From contig JACQDF010000158.1 in NCBI GenBank assembly GCA_016201205.1, positions 1-64,000 of the forward strand: a stretch of 64,000 nucleotides of DNA, written 5' to 3'. Under the pieces are notes generated by a model. That model made no database searches, had not been told where the DNA came from, and was given only the letters and a program-made list of their open reading frames with translations. The position numbers and the translations under genes were made by a program. Source of the stretch: Acidobacteriota bacterium. Its GTDB lineage: Bacteria; Acidobacteriota; Terriglobia; Bryobacterales; Bryobacteraceae. Below are positions 56,129-64,000 of the stretch, in pieces; the first letter of the stretch is position 1; every line of letters starts with the position of its first letter.

Positions 56129-58478
56129 CTACTTTCTCTACCGCCTTCTAGGTGCACTCGCTTTCCCTTTGATCCTACTGTATCTGGCGGGCCGCAGCCT
56201 GCGGGATCCGCGTTACGCACAAGCTCTTAGTGAGCGCTTCGGCCGGCTGGGGCTTGCTGAAAGTGCGACGGCGCCCGGCGGCATCTGGTTGCATGCGGTT
56301 TCCGCCGGCGAAGTCCTTTCGGCGATCGAGCTCTTGCGGCGTCTGCGGCAGCGCTTCCCCTCGCAGGCGCTGTACGTTTCCGTTACCACGGTGGCCGGAA
56401 AGCAGATCGCCGGGGAGAAGCTTGGCGGGCTCACGGACGCCGTTTTCTACGCGCCGCTCGATTACGTCTGGATCGTGCGAAGCCTGCTGCGGCGGCTGCG
56501 GCCGCGGCTGGTCATCGTCATGGAAACCGAGATCTGGCCAAACCTCTACCGGGAGACGAAGCGCCTCGGCTGCGGCCTTGTGGTTGTGAACGGGCGCGTG
56601 TCGGACCGCGCCTTTCCGCGTTATCGCCTCTTGCGGTGGTTCTTCCGCCGCGTGCTGGCGTGGCCGGACGCGATCCTGGCGCAGAACAAGGTGGCGCTGG
56701 AGCGCTATCTGGCGTTGGGTGCACCCTCGAACCGCGTGCAAGCGGCCGGCAACCTGAAGTACGACTTCCGGGCGAGTGGCCTCGAGGCGCCTGCCGTGAT
56801 TCGAAGGCTATGCGAAAGCGCCCAGCCGGATGCCGTTTGGATCGCCGCCAGCACCATGCCGCCTGCCGTCGAGGGCGATCCGGATGAAGATGACGCGGTG
56901 ATCGCGGCGTTCCAATCGCTCGCACAGCGTCATCCGCGATTGCTGCTGATGCTAGTGCCGCGTCGCCCAGAACGCTTTGAGCAGGCCGCGCGAAAACTCG
57001 AAGAAGCGGGCGTGCAGCATCTGCGGCGGTCGAAGCTCGATGAAAACGCCCGCCTCGAGCTCCCCGGCGTGCTGCTGGTCGATTCGATGGGCGAGCTCAG
57101 CTCCCTGTTTCCACTCGCCGACGTGGTCTTCATGGGCGGAACCCTGGTGGATCGCGGCGGGCACAACATCCTCGAGCCCGCCTTCTTTGCCCGGCCGGTG
57201 ATCATCGGGCCGCACATGGAGAATTTTCCGGACATCGCGGACGAGTTTCGCGCGTCCGGCGCGGTGCTGGAAATCGCCGACGCGGGCGGGCTTGCGGGCG
57301 CAGTCGGGAAGCTCCTCGACGATGAGCAAACGCGGAAGCGGCTGGGCGAGCGGGCCCGCGAGCTGGCGGAAGCCAAACGCGGCGCCACCGAACACGCCGT
57401 CGAGGTGGCGGGCAAAGTCTACTCGAGATCGCTGCCAAACTGGAGCCGCAAGTCGGGATGGCCGCTTCTGCTGCTGTGGCCGTTGGCCCGCCTCTGGCAG
57501 ATGGGCGTTGCCGCGGACCGCCGCCGCAAGAAGGCCGCTTCCGTGCGTTTGCCGGTTCCGGTGATCAGCATCGGCGGCATCGGAATGGGCGGCGCCGGCA
57601 AGACTCCGCTGGTGGGGCACCTGGCCCGGTGTCTCGACGCGCGAGGGCACAGGCCGGTGATCCTTACGCGCGGCTACGGGCGGCGCACTCACGAGAAGAT
57701 GCTGTTGCTGGCGCCGGGCGAATCCTGCCCGGCCGCCCGGACGGGAGACGAGGCGCAGATCCTGTTGCGGAGCGGGCACGCCGCGCTGGCCATCGCCGCA
57801 GACCGTGCCGAAGCCGCCCGCGACGCCATCGGGCGTTTTCAGCCGGGCGTGTTCCTGATGGACGACGGCTTTCAGCATTGGAAGCTGGAACGGGCAATCG
57901 ACCTGGTGCTGATCGATTCGCTGGATCCTTTGGCAGGGGGCGATGTGGTTCCATTGGGGCGCCTGCGGGAGCCTCTCTCCGCTTTGAGCCGCGCCACGGC
58001 GTTTGTCATTACTCGCGCGGATTACCCCGTTCCCTGGACAGCGCTCGAGGCGCTGCTGCGGCGGCTTGCACCGCTGGCGCCGGTGTTTTATTCGCGCATG
58101 GTCCCCGTCGAATGGGTTTCACTCGATGGCCGGAACAGTCTCCGTGCCGGTGAGCTCGCAACCCGGTCAGTCTCCGCTTTCTGCGGTCTGGGCAACCCGG
58201 CTTCCTTCTGGTGCACACTCCGCCAGTTGGGGATCGAGCCGCGGTTCCACTGGGCCTTTTCCGACCATGAATCGTACCGCCCCAGGCAGCTTCGGCGGCT
58301 GGCCTCGCAGGCGCAATCCACACAAAGCGGAATCCTGGTGACTACTGAGAAAGACGTCATGAACCTGCCGGAAGACGCCGCCCGGCATCTGGCTGGAATC
58401 GAGCTGTTCTGGCTGCGCACCCGGATCGAGATCGAACAGGAGCCACAATTGCTGGCCTGGCTGCTGGCTCGCCTTTGA
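56121..58478 (+). CDS. Fused Kdo transferase (KdtA/WaaA) and tetraacyldisaccharide 4'-kinase (LpxK)
   Basis: GIWLHAVSAGEVLSAIELL, VIVMETEIWPNLYRETKRLG, GGTLVDRGGHNILEPAFF; then PVPVISIGGIGMGGAGKTPLVGHLAR, FLMDDGFQHWKLERAIDLVLID. Confidence 0.93.
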   Translation: MIIYFLYRLLGALAFPLILLYLAGRSLRDPRYAQALSERFGRLGLAESATAPGGIWLHAVSAGEVLSAIELLRRLRQRFPSQALYVSVTTVAGKQIAGEKLGGLTDAVFYAPLDYVWIVRSLLRRLRPRLVIVMETEIWPNLYRETKRLGCGLVVVNGRVSDRAFPRYRLLRWFFRRVLAWPDAILAQNKVALERYLALGAPSNRVQAAGNLKYDFRASGLEAPAVIRRLCESAQPDAVWIAASTMPPAVEGDPDEDDAVIAAFQSLAQRHPRLLLMLVPRRPERFEQAARKLEEAGVQHLRRSKLDENARLELPGVLLVDSMGELSSLFPLADVVFMGGTLVDRGGHNILEPAFFARPVIIGPHMENFPDIADEFRASGAVLEIADAGGLAGAVGKLLDDEQTRKRLGERARELAEAKRGATEHAVEVAGKVYSRSLPNWSRKSGWPLLLLWPLARLWQMGVAADRRRKKAASVRLPVPVISIGGIGMGGAGKTPLVGHLARCLDARGHRPVILTRGYGRRTHEKMLLLAPGESCPAARTGDEAQILLRSGHAALAIAADRAEAARDAIGRFQPGVFLMDDGFQHWKLERAIDLVLIDSLDPLAGGDVVPLGRLREPLSALSRATAFVITRADYPVPWTALEALLRRLAPLAPVFYSRMVPVEWVSLDGRNSLRAGELATRSVSAFCGLGNPASFWCTLRQLGIEPRFHWAFSDHESYRPRQLRRLASQAQSTQSGILVTTEKDVMNLPEDAARHLAGIELFWLRTRIEIEQEPQLLAWLLARL

Positions 58479-58526
58479 AATTCGGGCCGGGCGCCGCGGT
58501 ATACTGTGGGCGGATAGTACGAATTC

Positions 58527-59093
58527 ATGCTTTTCGGTTCAGACGGAGCCGGCTGGACGAACGAGTTTGCTCTTGTCGCTTATATTCCCGAGCCGTTGGG
58601 CTCATTCCTGGACGAGTTCCGGCGGCGCCTTCAGCCCGGATCGAGGCCGCATGCTCACGTGACGCTATTGCCGCCGCGGCCGGTTTCCGATCCGGCTCAG
58701 GCGTGGCGGCAGATCGCGTCGTGTGCGAGCAGGCTGCCTCTCTTCGAGGCTCAGGCGACTGAAGTGCAGGTCTTCGAGGCCACGGAGGTGGTTTACCTCG
58801 AAATCGGCCTTGGCCGCGAAACTCTGGTCGAGATCCATGCCGCACTGAATCAGGATGCGCTGGCGGCGATTGAGGGATACCCTTACTATCCGCACATCAC
58901 GCTGGCGCAGGATCTGGTTCCAGCCGAGGTCGCCGGGATCGCCGGACGGGCGCGCCGGATCTGGGCCGAGTGCGAGTGCCGGCGGACATTTTCCGTCGAA
59001 GCGCTGACCTTTGTGCAGAACACGACTTGCCTGGAATGGACCGATCTGAATGCGGCCCAGCTTGTGCGGCAGCCGCTTCCCGTGGTCCGTTGA
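58527..59093 (+). CDS. 2'-5' RNA ligase / 2H phosphoesterase family protein
   Basis: Two HxT motifs: HAHVTLLPP and YPHITLAQ. Confidence 0.85.
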   Translation: MLFGSDGAGWTNEFALVAYIPEPLGSFLDEFRRRLQPGSRPHAHVTLLPPRPVSDPAQAWRQIASCASRLPLFEAQATEVQVFEATEVVYLEIGLGRETLVEIHAALNQDALAAIEGYPYYPHITLAQDLVPAEVAGIAGRARRIWAECECRRTFSVEALTFVQNTTCLEWTDLNAAQLVRQPLPVVR

Positions 59094-59111
59094 GACGGCT
59101 CGGGCGCGTGT

Positions 59112-60200
59112 TCAAATCGTGCAGCGCAGAATGACTCCCGTGTCCGTCGCCAGCCAGGCGGCATCGAGGAATCTGCCTGCCAGCCATGCCCTTCCCGCGA
59201 GGATCTCTTCGGAAAGGGTCTGCTCGCTCCAATGCACAAGGTCGTCACTGGCGAGAACGTGCAGGGGTCCCAGCGTGGAGTGCTCGGGGTCGGGCGGCGG
59301 CTCGATCGCGGCCAGCAAGTAAGGCCCGCCGCGGAACGCAAGCAGGTCGGTGATGGCGCGGTCCTTTTCGCGAAAGACGCGGCCGGACTTGCCGCTGTGC
59401 AAGTCGATCGAGAACACCTCGCTGGGCCATTCAAACGCATCGTGAAACTCGACCAGCGCCAGCCCGCGGCCGTCCCGGGTGTAACGGACGCGGGTGAGCG
59501 AGCCAAACAAACTGGTCACGGAATGTTTCCAGCTCCGGCCGCCATCCCGCGTCTCGAGCGTAATGGAAGCGGCCGGCCATTCCCGGCGCCGGAGATTCGC
59601 CCGCGGATCCCTCCAGGCAGGCAGCGGCCCGGTGATGCCCTGGCGGGGCGGGCGGGACGTGCCGGCGATGATGCCCACCTGTGGCACGGGAAAATCGATC
59701 CACGTATAGGTTGTGAAAGAGGCTGCCGCAGGCGGTTCGGCGGCCGCCGCCAGCGGCGTCCACGTCTCCCCGCCGTCCTCAGTCCGGAGTACGGTCTTCT
59801 CCGCTCCGGCAGCGAATCCGCGTTTGCCGGTAAACAGGACGCGCTTCAAATGCGGCGTTTGCCGCGCAAGCTTCCAGGATGCCCCGCGATCCGGCGATTT
59901 CCAAAGGCCGCGGGCGCCGGCCATCCATAGGATTCCCGCTTCCAGGCAACAGACGGACTCGGGTACATCGGGCAGCGACGCCGTTTTCCAGGACACGCCG
60001 TCCAGTGAGATCAGCGCCCGCGGCCTCGATTCACCTGCCTCGACAACGCCGGCTGCAACCACCATTCCTTCGTCACTCACCGCGAGGTCGCGCAGGAGGA
60101 TGGGTTCCTCTGCCCGGTGAACGACACGCCAGTTGGTTTGCTGTGCACGGATGAAGCCTGCCTGCCAGATCAGGCTGATCAGGCTCCTCCGGGACACCAT
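59112..60200 (-). CDS. Secreted YCF48/BNR-repeat-like beta-propeller protein
   Basis: GLWKSPDRGASWKLARQ; VLRTEDGGETWTPLA; ITLETRDGGRSWKHSV. Confidence 0.75.
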   Translation of the reverse strand: MVSRRSLISLIWQAGFIRAQQTNWRVVHRAEEPILLRDLAVSDEGMVVAAGVVEAGESRPRALISLDGVSWKTASLPDVPESVCCLEAGILWMAGARGLWKSPDRGASWKLARQTPHLKRVLFTGKRGFAAGAEKTVLRTEDGGETWTPLAAAAEPPAAASFTTYTWIDFPVPQVGIIAGTSRPPRQGITGPLPAWRDPRANLRRREWPAASITLETRDGGRSWKHSVTSLFGSLTRVRYTRDGRGLALVEFHDAFEWPSEVFSIDLHSGKSGRVFREKDRAITDLLAFRGGPYLLAAIEPPPDPEHSTLGPLHVLASDDLVHWSEQTLSEEILAGRAWLAGRFLDAAWLATDTGVILRCTI

Positions 60201-60203
60201 GTT

Positions 60204-60845
60204 TCAGGCTCGCCGCGTGCCCGGTCCCGAGGAGAGAACCAGCTCCGCGTGATTTGCCGCTTCAATGGCAGTGGACGGCATGCGCGCCAGCACCAGCAGG
60301 CAGCCGACCTGCTCGCCGACCGTCGCCAGAACCTCCATTTCATTCCCCGTGTGAGAATGGGGCTGCCGGTGCTGCACGTTGATCACGCCGACGACGCGGT
60401 TTCTGGCGATCACCGGGGCCGACAGGAAGGCTTCATAGGTGTCCTCCGGCAGGTCTCCGAAAAACTTGAAGCGGGCATCTTTATACGCCTCGCGCGAGAT
60501 GGCAACCATGCGCCTTTCCCTTGCCACCCAGCCGGTGATTCCTTCGCTCAGCTTCAGGCGCACGCGACCGATGGTGGCCGGATGCGGGGTGTTGGAAGCG
60601 CACAGCACCAGATCGTCGTTATCCACCAGGTAGACCAGGCAGGAGTCACAAGCCGTAAATTCCACGATCAGATCGACGATGCCACGCAGCACTTCCTGCA
60701 GGCTCATCTCCCGCACCATGAAGCGGCTGACTTTCTGGAACAGCCGCAGTTGTTGCTCGGTGCGCTCCAGGCGCAGCTCAATCTCTCTCAGCTTTGCCAC
60801 AGCCTCTATTATCCCAAATACCGCCGGCGTCTCCAGCAGGGCCAC
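60204..60845 (-). CDS. GAF domain protein
   Basis: LRGIVDLIVEFTACDSCLVYLVDNDDLVLCAS...KLSEGITGWVARERR...NRVVGVINVQHRQPHSHTGNEMEVLATVGEQVG. Confidence 0.88.
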   Translation of the reverse strand: MALLETPAVFGIIEAVAKLREIELRLERTEQQLRLFQKVSRFMVREMSLQEVLRGIVDLIVEFTACDSCLVYLVDNDDLVLCASNTPHPATIGRVRLKLSEGITGWVARERRMVAISREAYKDARFKFFGDLPEDTYEAFLSAPVIARNRVVGVINVQHRQPHSHTGNEMEVLATVGEQVGCLLVLARMPSTAIEAANHAELVLSSGPGTRRA

Positions 60846-61037
60846 ACTGGCCGCGCTTGAAACCCAAAGATCCCGCCCCTGACATCCGGCGCGTGCCAGA
60901 GACGGAGCGTCGCTACGAGGCCCCCCGAATCTTCGAACCAGGCCCCGCCGCGAAGTACGCGAAGCCCTCAGGCGTCGCGCCGCGAGGAAAGAGCCTGTGT
61001 CTCTTTTCCTGTAAGGAAAGACCGAGTGGCTCTTGAG

Positions 61038-61988
61038 TCAGTCTCCCTCCGGCGCTATCTTTATTCCGCTCTTCAGATCGAGACGGCCCACGAAGCGTTC
61101 AACTTTTTCCTGCGGAATCAGCTTTGAAAACAGAAGCCATGCGTCCTCTGCAAGAAAAGACTCCTTCCCTTCGGGAAGCGACGGAATGCGCCGGGCCTCC
61201 GCGATCTCCAACTGATGGTCCGTGAGGAGCACACTCACAGCGTCGATGTGAAGTGTGGAAGCCAGATCCGGCGCTTCTTCATTCAGGAAAGCTCTGGCTT
61301 GAGCGGCGGCGTCCTCCGCCTCTTCCCGCGAGGCTTCGCTTGGGAACCTCGCCAGCACGGGAAAGATCTCGACGGGCGCCGCGCCCGGTGGGCGGTGTGA
61401 CGCCTGAATTGCGCGTAGAACCCTGCGCGCTCCTTCCAGACTTTCCCGATTGCTCAGGAAGAAGCATACAACTTTATCGGCAAGAACCGCCGTGGCTGCG
61501 CTGCCGGTCTCGGTAACGCCGGTTCGCGAGTCGATCAGAAGGAAGTCCGGCTGGAATTCTGATTCAATCCTCTGTTTCAGTTCCAGAAAGAACGGGATGC
61601 CCGGCGCCGCGTCGCTGTAAAAGAAGTCATGCCAGTTGATCCGGGCAAGCTGGCGCCAGTAGTCAGCGCTTTGAACATTGCCCGCCGGCATCAACCAGAT
61701 CGGACCATCGTCTTTTCCTCCGGGCACGTCAACCTTGCAAGCGGAGAGAGATTCGGGAAACGCCGTGGCAGAGAGAAAACCGTGGATGCACTCGACAACG
61801 CCGGGCGGCGTTGGCGTCTCCTCACCATCCCTGGCAAGTGAGAACTTGTAATGGAGGCCAGGAGCTTCCAGATCCAGGTCAACGGCAAAGACGCGTTGCC
61901 CGAGGCGCGAAAGCAAACGCGCCATGTTGGCAAGCAGCAGGGTTCTGCCCACCCCACCTTTGTAGGAATAAAACGTGATCGTCGTCAC
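61038..61988 (-). CDS. ParA/MinD-superfamily ATPase with KGGVGRT motif
   Basis: MTTITFYSYKGGVGRTLLLANMARLLSRLGQRVFAVDLDLEAPGL; DFLLIDSRTGVTE. Confidence 0.88.
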   Translation of the reverse strand: MTTITFYSYKGGVGRTLLLANMARLLSRLGQRVFAVDLDLEAPGLHYKFSLARDGEETPTPPGVVECIHGFLSATAFPESLSACKVDVPGGKDDGPIWLMPAGNVQSADYWRQLARINWHDFFYSDAAPGIPFFLELKQRIESEFQPDFLLIDSRTGVTETGSAATAVLADKVVCFFLSNRESLEGARRVLRAIQASHRPPGAAPVEIFPVLARFPSEASREEAEDAAAQARAFLNEEAPDLASTLHIDAVSVLLTDHQLEIAEARRIPSLPEGKESFLAEDAWLLFSKLIPQEKVERFVGRLDLKSGIKIAPEGD

Positions 61989-61996
61989 GAGAACGC

Positions 61997-62596
61997 CTAC
62001 GCACAGACTTGCAGGATCTGATGCTGTTGCTCAATGGTGCGGGAGTAGGCTCGCAGCTCTTCCGCCCCGAGCTTCCTCACAGCGTTTGGGAATCGCTCCT
62101 CCCAGTCAGCGGCAAGCAGGTCACCGGTAGTATCGTCCTCGCATTTCGCGAGAAGCTCGACACACCGGGTATACAGCTCGGAGTTCTTTACCTTCTCAGA
62201 AGCAAGGAACACCCCTATCGCCTTGCGGACTGCCTTTCGCTTCCCTTCTTGCTCCAGCAACTGGCTCAGGTTGTCCAGTTGCGCCTCGAGGATCCGGACA
62301 GAGGCATGTTGAATCAGCGTCTCCAGCACCTCATTGGCAGGCAGAGGAGGGCGGGATTGCCAGGACGCACTCATCTGTTGGCGCAGATGGTCCACGACTT
62401 GTTTCCACTCATCGAACTCTAAGGCGGATACTGAAAAGCCATGACGCGCCACACCTTCTTGCAGAATCCTCTCCGAAACCACAGACCACGCCCCGTCGCG
62501 GTACGGCGGCCGTATCAAGAGCAGCCTGCCATTGCTACGGACAAAAGCCCACCCGTCGTCCGGAGCCACCGCAACGAGTTTCAGCGCATCAGGCAT
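61997..62596 (-). CDS. Hypothetical protein in ParA-like cassette
   Basis: 199-aa ORF, 8-nt gap to ATPase gene, 8-nt overlap with the gene before it. Confidence 0.6.
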   Translation of the reverse strand: MPDALKLVAVAPDDGWAFVRSNGRLLLIRPPYRDGAWSVVSERILQEGVARHGFSVSALEFDEWKQVVDHLRQQMSASWQSRPPLPANEVLETLIQHASVRILEAQLDNLSQLLEQEGKRKAVRKAIGVFLASEKVKNSELYTRCVELLAKCEDDTTGDLLAADWEERFPNAVRKLGAEELRAYSRTIEQQHQILQVCA

Positions 62597-62792
62597 CTAT
62601 CAAAGAAATACCACGATTCTTGAGAAGGCGGAAGAGCAGCACGAAGCCATCCGCGACCGCCCGCTCGTCAACAGAGAGGGGGGCGTCGAAGCTCTCAAAG
62701 GCCAGCTTCCACACACGGTCATAGTCAGAGCGGTTCATCCGGACCTCCTCAAGATGGACGGGGTTGAGGTCACCGACAAAGATCACTTCCAC
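62589..62792 (-). CDS. Small hypothetical protein in ParA-like cassette
   Basis: 67-aa ORF overlapping both neighbours. Confidence 0.5.
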   Translation of the reverse strand: MEVIFVGDLNPVHLEEVRMNRSDYDRVWKLAFESFDAPLSVDERAVADGFVLLFRLLKNRGISLIDA

Positions 62793-63271
62793 GTATTCGT
62801 CTTGGCGTAGCCGCGAAGCGTGTCCATGCGGAGGTAGGCCACTTCGCGTCTACCCTCGAAGAATTGGTTCCGGAAGACGAGGCAGTAGTCACCGTATGTG
62901 GTCGCGCCGGGACCACCAATGGTCAACGCGCCGTAATGGAAGAGCCTGGCTTGATCGAAGTAGCCATCAAAGACCATGCGACGTTCGTAATATCCCCGCA
63001 ATCCGGCCCTAAGAATCTCCTCTTCTGATTGTGTTGACATCGTCAAGCGGAAGGCGGCCCAATCATAGATGTTTTGGTGCTCTTCAAGCGTCAGGAACGA
63101 TATGGCCGCGAGCACACGCATATTGAGGGAAACAGCGCCATCACGGTTCACCCTATCGGCAAAGCGCTCGATCAGGCCCAGCCGGGTGGGATCGGCCCGG
63201 CGGCAAACCGCTCCGTAGCCCAAATCCAAAGCGGTGGCATTCTCCACCGCCATCCGAAAGAGATCCGGCAT
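62783..63271 (-). CDS. Hypothetical protein, first gene of ParA-like cassette
   Basis: ATG 63271 MPDLFRMAVENATALDLGYG; ORF extends to 63322. Confidence 0.6.
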   Translation of the reverse strand: MPDLFRMAVENATALDLGYGAVCRRADPTRLGLIERFADRVNRDGAVSLNMRVLAAISFLTLEEHQNIYDWAAFRLTMSTQSEEEILRAGLRGYYERRMVFDGYFDQARLFHYGALTIGGPGATTYGDYCLVFRNQFFEGRREVAYLRMDTLRGYAKTNTWK

Positions 63272-63471
63272 GGTCTTCGGGCAGAGTTTACCACGGCTGC
63301 CGGCAGACACTGCAAGAATCAACTCTTTCAGCCGCCTGCTTGCGTTTTGCTTTCACCCCATTTAGTATGAAAGTTCGAGGTCGTGAGCCGCAGTCTCTCC
63401 CCAGGCGGCTCCGGGATGCTGGCGGAAGCGGCAGTCCGCTGCCGTCAGGCGCAAGGAAGGAGTCTTCCCGA

Positions 63472-64000
63472 ATGTGGTCCCGTCGCAAAGAGGAAGAATA
63501 CACACCGCGACAAACGAATGTGCCGCCGGCGCAGCCGGATCTGATGAAGGAGGGAATCCCGATGTCCAGCATGCCAGCCCGGACTTTGGAGGACAGCCAT
63601 CGCTCGGCGTCCCAGGCTTCGATCGGTAAGTCTGTGATGATCAAAGGGCAGATCATCAGCCGTGAAGACCTCTACCTGGATGGCGAGCTGGAGGGCACCG
63701 TCGAGTTGCAGGAACATCGGCTCACCATCGGCCCCAACGGGCGGGTGCAGGCCAACATCAAGGCTCGGGAGATCGTGGTCATCGGCACCATTCACGGCAA
63801 CGTCTAGGCCAGTGACAAGATCGAGATCAAGAAGGAAGCCAAGCTGATTGGCGACATCCGGACGGCGCGCATTGTGATCGAGGATGGCGCTTACTTCAAG
63901 GGGAGCATTGACATCGTCAAGCAGGACGTGGGCAAAGCCCAGCCGGCAGCCCCGCGCCCGCAGCCGCAACCGGCGGCCGCCTCGGCCACGGCCGTCTCCG
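63472..64000 (+). pseudogene. Bactofilin interrupted by an in-frame amber codon (63805-63807); runs off window
   Basis: ASIGKSVMIKGQIISREDLYLDGELEGTVELQEHRLTIGPNGRVQANIKAREIVVIGTIHGNV*ASDKIEIKKEAKLIGDIRTARIVIEDGAYFKGSIDIVKQ, open to window end. Confidence 0.85.

Noticed and set aside
60794-61036. Small ORF with ...RRYEAPRIFEPGPAAKYAKPSG..., considered as a RiPP/lasso leader
   Set aside because: Overlaps the GAF gene start antisense, no plausible core peptide or maturation enzymes nearby.
1-64000. CRISPR arrays, rRNA or tRNA genes
   Set aside because: No regularly spaced repeats or recognisable rRNA/tRNA sequence seen by eye; a tRNAscan/CRISPR search would be needed for certainty.

Overview
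High-GC bacterial chromosome segment, most likely Acidobacteriota (Solibacter/Bryobacter-like). This is inferred from the gene families: Oar-like TonB receptors, ADOP-type permeases, DUF1549/DUF1553 + DUF1501 pair, KdtA-LpxK fusion. Housekeeping genes (lpxC, polA, uppS, cdsA, kdtA-lpxK, bactofilin) alternate with accessory regions. The main accessory loci are: (1) a NACHT-type STAND NTPase converging on an AAA ATPase + HNH endonuclease (Septu/PtuAB-like) pair, a probable anti-phage island (15.6-19.7 kb); (2) an uncharacterised about 508-aa ORF, possibly a mobile element, broken by a perfect 76-bp tandem duplication, beside hairpins and a REP-like repeat and next to a 5'-truncated TonB receptor (22.8-26.8 kb); (3) a GntR-linked corrinoid methyltransferase operon with a perfect palindromic operator candidate (49.5-55.5 kb); (4) a two-gene module whose first product looks like a diverged ADP-ribosyltransferase (44.4-45.3 kb); (5) a tight four-gene cassette with a KGGVGRT ParA-like ATPase (61.0-63.3 kb). 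There is also clear gene decay (HigB-like toxin remnant, ADOP permease, NmrA, SnoaL-like, an amber stop in bactofilin), a microhomology-type duplication mosaic at 29.6-31.4 kb, and a dispersed palindromic repeat family. No rRNA, tRNA or CRISPR array was recognised by eye. All family calls are from reading the translations; no database search was run.
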